From positions 24,296,822 through 24,360,821 of the forward strand of contig NC_134101.1 of NCBI RefSeq assembly GCF_000715075.1: DNA of 64,000 nt, read 5' to 3'. Of this stretch, positions 58,931 to 64,000 are shown piece by piece. This DNA comes from Nicotiana tabacum. Lineage: Eukaryota; Streptophyta; Magnoliopsida; Solanales; Solanaceae. The notes beneath the pieces were generated by a model that searched no databases, was not told the DNA's origin, and saw only the letters and a list, made by a program, of their open reading frames with translations. The stretch's first letter is position 1; every line of letters begins with the position of its first letter. The position numbers and the translations under genes are program-made.

Positions 58931-61900
58931 TAGCGCTTGGGCTGTAGGAGCCTCTCATGAGTTTGTACACACCCTCAGTGAGCGCAGTCGACTATAAACA
59001 GGGATCGGGTTGTACGCCGCAACAGGTATTGTATAGCGCTGAGTGATTGAGTGTGTTGAGCATAGTGAGAGAGAATGCAAGATAGTGAGATTGAGTACTC
59101 TAAGAGTGTGAGTACGTGAATACAATCTCTAAGATACATTGTATTGACATGCACACATGACATATATGAAGAGAGATGTGTTTTCCTCATGCTGTACGGT
59201 ATCACATTATTCATGATTTCTCACACATGTTGACAAATGGGCATAGTGATGCATTTGTTTTACACTGGTTATCTGGAAAGAAAATGAGATATTTTATTTA
59301 TTATTGAAAGAATTTTGGAAAAATTATTGTTTTCAAACTTATTCATATTTTTGGTAACTTCGGTAAACGATTTGGGTTTTCATTGCTGTACTACAAAGGC
59401 AGAACTATTTTCAGAAGTCGTGATTTAGCTGAGCATTTATTCTTTGAGTTACTTCTGGTATTACTTGTTTAATATTGTTATGAACTATTGTTGTTTATGG
59501 AAGTTGGACTCTGACCTTGGTACAAGCTCGTCACTACTTTCAACTTAAGGCTAGGTTTGTTACTTACTCAGTACATGGAGTCGGTTGTACTGATACTACA
59601 CTTCTACACATTGCGTGGAGATATTGGCTGTCGTTGTTGCTGTGTTCGATGGTTGTCGGATTTGAAGATGTACCTGCGTTCCTGTTGTAGCTGCCTCTTG
59701 TTCAGGGTAGCCTTAGATTTATAAAAGCTCTATTTATGTATTATTCAAACATACTATGTATTTATTTCATTTCGCTTTGTATACTCTATTCTTAGAAGCT
59801 CATGATTTGTACTATCAGTTCTTGGGGGATGTATAAGATTAAGATCTTTATTCACTTAAATTGCTTTAACAATTGTTATTGGAATTGGATTATTGAAAGT
59901 TGGCTTACCTAGCGGGTTGGGTTAGGTGCCATCACGACTAGTTGGATTTTGGGTCGTGACACATGTCATCTGCCTATAAGCCTCTAAGAGTACATAAATG
60001 TCATAAAGTTCGGGACAGGGCCTCGTCATACCAATCAATACATATTCAAATCATACTGACCAAATAGGCAACTCCGGAGCAAGTGGAGTGCACAAACACC
60101 TTCTGCTGAGCTGATATCCTACTAGGAGAACTCTCAACCTGTCTATCGGGACCTGCGGGCATGAAACATAGCGTCCCCAAGCAAAAAGGACGTCAGTACA
60201 AAATAAAGTACCGAGTATGTAAGGCATGAAAGAAACATGGAGTAAAGAACTCAATCTGTAAGTCTGAATAGCTTTATGAATTATGAAAATATTTATAATG
60301 TCATGCATATGCGTATAAATGTCATACCATGCATAGGTATATGCATTCATAACATCATCAAGCCTCTGAGGGCATCCCATTATATCATCTCGGCCACTAG
60401 GACAAATCATCAACGTATACCAGCTGATCAGGTGGTGGTGCATATATAATGCTGTAAACTTTTCCCATATCATATCTACGTATAATATACGCATATATAA
60501 CGTCATCTGGTCATGGGTCAATGTACATGTATAATTGAATGAAATGCATAAGAAATACGTTAATAAGATCAATATACCTTTCGGATAAATTTTATCAACT
60601 ACGTATTTTTCTGAGACCCATGAACAAAAGATATAATAATAATTCACATGGGGAATCAAGAACGTAGGCATCTCTAATACTTCTATGAATAGAGTAATTT
60701 ATGAAAGTTGTGTATTTGCTCGTTTCGTTTGTATCGTACGGATCATGCCAAAAGGAAAGGGATAGCCTTAACATACCTTATCACAATATTTCCAATCACC
60801 AAGTTGAACTCGCCTCTTCGTACCTTAATCTACAACAACAATAATAATACTATCACTAAGTTACGAAAGGTACAACTATCTCACAACGAACGACAAGCTT
60901 ATTTTGTATTAAAACGGGTAGCATCTCCCTTATAATCCTTACTTCCTTCTAATTCAAGATAACACAAAACACAACAATATCAACATGTATACATTATTTT
61001 TCAACCTTATATATACCACAAAATACTACAAAACAGCCCAACACACCCCAATCTCTTCATACACAAAACGACCACCGTAGTAGTGTCAAACGGCCTGAAA
61101 ATGTTACGACGAACGACCAGCCCACCACCCTGAATTTATGTAGTGTTTTTCCACAACCTTACTCCTCCAAAACTCCACAAAATAGCAGTAAAACACGCAG
61201 CCCAACAGCAACACAAAACAATCCACAAAATAATCCGCTACAAGTGAATAACTCGAACTCACGGCTTCCGATCACCGTCCCGTGAGTTCTAACTATTAGG
61301 AAACAAATTTATCAACCTTACTTGATATTTAAATACTTACAGAAAGTAAACGTTTTCTTAACTATGAAGTGCCTTCCAAAATTCAAACTACAAAGAAAAC
61401 GAGAGGCGATATAGCGATATTTATGTAGTAGGGATCATTTTAATATTATCGCTTCTTGATTTCGTGCCCGGGATGATAATCTTATTTGAAGCTCTTGCAC
61501 AGAGCTTAAGAGTAAAGTTAGGGGTCTTATTAGGTTGTGTGTTCTGTAAAATTGAATAAGGAAACGAGATAAGGATATAAACATCCATTTTGTTTGAAAA
61601 GTCAAAAGGTGCTACTTGGCACCCTACCATTGGTTCTTCTTCCAATACTTATAACGTTTTATATGGGTGTCGTATGTACGTATGGTTAATAGAGTTGGAA
61701 ACTACATTTCAAGACCTTCAATTTAGTATATAATATATCCCAAAAAGACCTTATATAGCATACGAAATGTATTTCTCAAAAAACTCTATTACAAGGAAAA
61801 TCCTTAGTCGGTTTTTCCGCATCTTTAATCCGATTTTTTCCAAACATCATATTTTCTATCCAAACATCATATATAACCATATTATGACTTTAAAATCATT

Positions 61901-61961
61901 TAAATCATGATTAACAAGTCTCATATTCATTACATCACCTTGGGATGCAAAGGGTGTAACA

Positions 61962-61975
61962 ATCTTCCCCCCTTA
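61962..61975 (-). promoter_or_regulatory. Polypurine tract of the minus-strand chromovirus
   Basis: The minus strand reads TAAGGGGGGAAGAT immediately before the LTR start at 61961. Confidence 0.85.
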
Positions 61976-64000
61976 GAAACATTCGTCCTCGAATGTTAAA
62001 CTCCCAGAAATCTATAAAAATTTTGGCAGTCTCCTCTGTAATGGTACTACTACCAACCTGTCACACAGAAAACCCAACAATACAAAGCCACACAGGGCCA
62101 CAATCATCAATAACACTAATGGCCTCACACGACCAATGACAATAACTAACATAAGAATCAAGTACCATATACGTACCTAAAGCTGTGATGTCTCAGTTTG
62201 ATCCTCCTCCCGAAGAGGAAAAAAGTGAAGATACCTAGACTTCATGTCTTATTCATCTTCCCAAGTCATCTCCTCCACATTCTTGTTCCTCTAAAGTACT
62301 TTAACTGAACTACGTCCTTAGTTCTCAATCTCCGAACTTGTTTATCTAGTATAACAATGGGAGATTCCTCATATGATAGCTGCTCCGTGACCTGAACATC
62401 ATCAACTGGAATGACTCTAGAAGGATCTCTAATACACTTGCGGAGCATAGACATGTGAAAAATTGGACGTACTGACTCCAAGTTGGAAGGCAAGTCTAAC
62501 TCATATGCTATCTGGCCTACTCTGCGTATGATCTTATAAGGTCCAATATACCGAGGGCTAAGCTTTCATTTCTTACCAAATCTCATAACGCCTTTCATCG
62601 GTGATACCTTTAGGAATACCCAATCATCTACCTGAAACTCCAAGTGTCGTCGTCGATTATCTGCATAGGACTTCTGACGAATCTGTGTTGCTAATAGCCT
62701 TTCCCTTATAAGCTTAATCTTCTCAACTGCCTGTTTTACCAACTTTGGTCCTACTAACTTAGTTTCCCCAATATCGAACCATCATATAGGAGACCTACAC
62801 TTTCATCTGTAAAGATCTTCGTATGAAGCCATCTGAATACTGGAATGATAACTATTATTATATGCAAACTCAATAAGTGGAAGATGATCATCCCAGCTAC
62901 CCTTGAAGTCCATCACACAAGCCTGTAGCATATCCTCCAGTGTCTGAATAGTACATTCAGCCTGACCGCCTGTCTGGGGATGAAATGTTGTACTAAGACT
63001 TACCTGAGTCCCCAATCATTTTTGGAAGGACCTCTAGAAATTAGTTGGAAACTGAGCACCTCTATATGAGATAATAGATATAAGGACACCATGAAGTCAT
63101 ATTATCTCCCTAATGTAAAGCCTTGTATAATCTTCTGCTGAATAAGTAGTCCTGAAGAACAATAAATGGGTTGCTTTTGTAAGTCTATCGACAATAACCC
63201 ATATATCATCGAACTTATGTTGGGTACGAGGTAAGCCTATGATGAAATCCATATTAATCACTTCCCATTTTCAAGTTGGAATCTCTATAGCCTGTAATAA
63301 TCCACAGGTTTTCTGATGCTCAATCTTAACCTGCTGACAATTAGGGCACTGGCAACAAACTCTGCTATATCCTTCTTTATTTCATCCCACCAGTATATTC
63401 CCCTGATATCATGATACATCTTCGTCGCTCCTGGATAAATAGAATAACGAGAATAGTGAGTTTCTCCCATAACCTGCTGGCGCAACCCTGCCACATTAGA
63501 ACACATAATCGACCTCGATATCTGAGGACTCCATCTCCAGTAATCTCAAATGGTGTATTCTCTTTTTGAGGGGATGTATCTCTATAATGAGCTAGTACAG
63601 GATCCTCATACTGGCATTCCTTCACTTTAGTTATTAAAGAGGATGTTGTTGTGTCCTGAATAGTAACTCTGGTATCACCTGAGTCCAGTAATCAAACTCC
63701 AAGACTAGCTAGCTAATGAATCTCATGGGCTATCCCACACTTCTCTGGCTGTAAATATGATAGGCTACCCATAGATCTACGGCTGAGGGCATTGGCTACT
63801 GCATTCGCCTTCCCCAGATGGTATAAAATATCAACGCCATAGTCTTTCAGTAGCTCTAACCATCTCCTTTGGCGTAAATTAAATTCCTTTTGATTGAAGA
63901 TATATTGAAGGCTCTTATGATTCGTATATATATCAACATGAATGCCATACAAATAGTGCCTCCACATCTTTAGTACATGAATCACCGTGGCTAACTCTAA
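61976..64000 (-). pseudogene. pol: Chromovirus pol remnant: RNase H, integrase, chromodomain-like tail; runs off the right edge
   Basis: From the right edge inward: RNase H (MIHVLKMWRHYLYGIHVDIYTNHKSLQYI, HLGKANAVANALSRR, to about 63760) and the linker and HHCC region (63625-63285). The integrase core (about 63250-62800) has FHPQTGGQAECTIQTLEDML. GPY/F segment and tail (KLSPRYIGPYKIIRRVG, VILDKQVRRLRTKDVVQLKY) follow to about 62266. In the core the second catalytic residue reads SIISYRGAQF: Asp replaced by Tyr. The third reads A-E-C. Stops break the frame at several points (near 63008, 62800, 62570). The lineage matches the Tekay/Del type but is distinct from the element at 323-9414. Confidence 0.83.

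Larger units (their letters stand above)
56485..59961 (+). mobile_element. Solo chromovirus LTR, 3.48 kb, with perfect CATGT target duplication
   Basis: It begins TGTAATGACCCGACC and ends TTTTGGGTCGTGACA. CATGT precedes it (56480-56484) and follows it (59962-59966). No internal region is present, so it is a solo LTR left by LTR-LTR recombination. It contains TCGCGATCGCG palindromes (57180-57750), a 189-base tandem duplication and a CACGTG array. Confidence 0.92.
56207..61961 (-). mobile_element. Chromovirus LTR (minus) split by a nested solo LTR
   Basis: Read on the minus strand the LTR starts TGTTACACCCTTTGC at 61961 and ends GGGTCATGACA at 56207. Without the insertion it is about 2.27 kb. 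It has a polypurine tract on its upstream side and a PBS on its downstream side. A 206-codon minus frame at 60671-60051 lies within it and shows no known domain. Confidence 0.75.

Noticed and set aside
60051..60671. 206-codon minus-strand frame, the longest unexplained frame in the window
   Set aside because: It is wholly inside a chromovirus LTR. The translation is Tyr/Ile/His/Leu-rich without domain motifs, and LTR bodies do not normally encode protein.
1..64000. CRISPR arrays, bacterial operons, integrated viral genomes
   Set aside because: No regularly spaced identical repeats with unique spacers are present. Reverse transcriptases all match LTR retrotransposons or LINE remnants in order and neighbours. 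The tandem arrays seen are LTR or satellite-like.

Overview
This is plant nuclear DNA, most likely from a Solanaceae genome of the Nicotiana type. The inference rests on family signatures: TS-, Au- and SolS-type SINEs, Tekay/Del-type chromovirus LTRs that open with TGTAACGACC, a Tat-lineage Ty3 element with an antisense gene, and Tork- and SIRE-type copia elements. Most of the window is nested, decayed transposable elements. I can support only two intact protein-coding host genes and one tRNA gene.

Layout. (a) 1-10149: the 3' end and LTR of a SIRE-like copia element, split at 323-9414 by a Tekay/Del-type Ty3 chromovirus. That insertion has a near-perfect 5-bp target duplication. It carries a deletion joining its 5' LTR directly to gag, and a 448-bp deletion in its 3' LTR. 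(b) 10150-15443: small elements (paired MITEs, TS SINEs) around an intact RING-H2 E3 ligase gene of the ATL family (CDS 13838-14884, +), whose 5'UTR intron holds a TS SINE fragment. (c) 15444-22781: a SolS-type SINE, then a minus-strand Ty1-copia (Tork-like) element. (d) 22782-26310: a complete five-exon minus-strand gene for a 317-residue cinnamoyl-CoA-reductase-like SDR protein lacking the usual catalytic Tyr, with an Au SINE in intron 3. (e) 26311-34062: AT-rich spacer with microsatellites, a long-terminal-inverted-repeat element and an 85-95 bp tandem array.

(f) 34063-44588: a nearly full-length Tat-lineage Ty3 element (gag, PR, RT, RNase H, archaeal-type RNase H, IN on +). Between IN and the 3' LTR it carries a broken, multi-exon antisense gene with a Transposase_28 ('putative gypsy type transposon') region and a coiled coil. 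(g) 44589-49915: spacer with a palindrome-rich repeat, an LTR-like fragment, an intact tRNA-Thr(AGT), a 285-bp tandem duplication and a LINE remnant. (h) 49916-64000: chromovirus complex. A + strand 5' LTR-PBS-gag piece is cut off at about 54368 and joined to minus-strand sequence. There a single LTR (56207-61961) has a PBS on one side and a PPT plus pol on the other, and a 3.5-kb solo LTR with a perfect CATGT duplication is nested inside it. Pol continues off the right edge.

Nothing resembles a bacterial operon or CRISPR. The noteworthy biology lies in element architecture: the antisense retrotransposon gene, the shared LTR, the arrays of CG-rich palindromes in unrelated parts of chromovirus LTRs, and the SDR-like enzyme with a rewritten active site.
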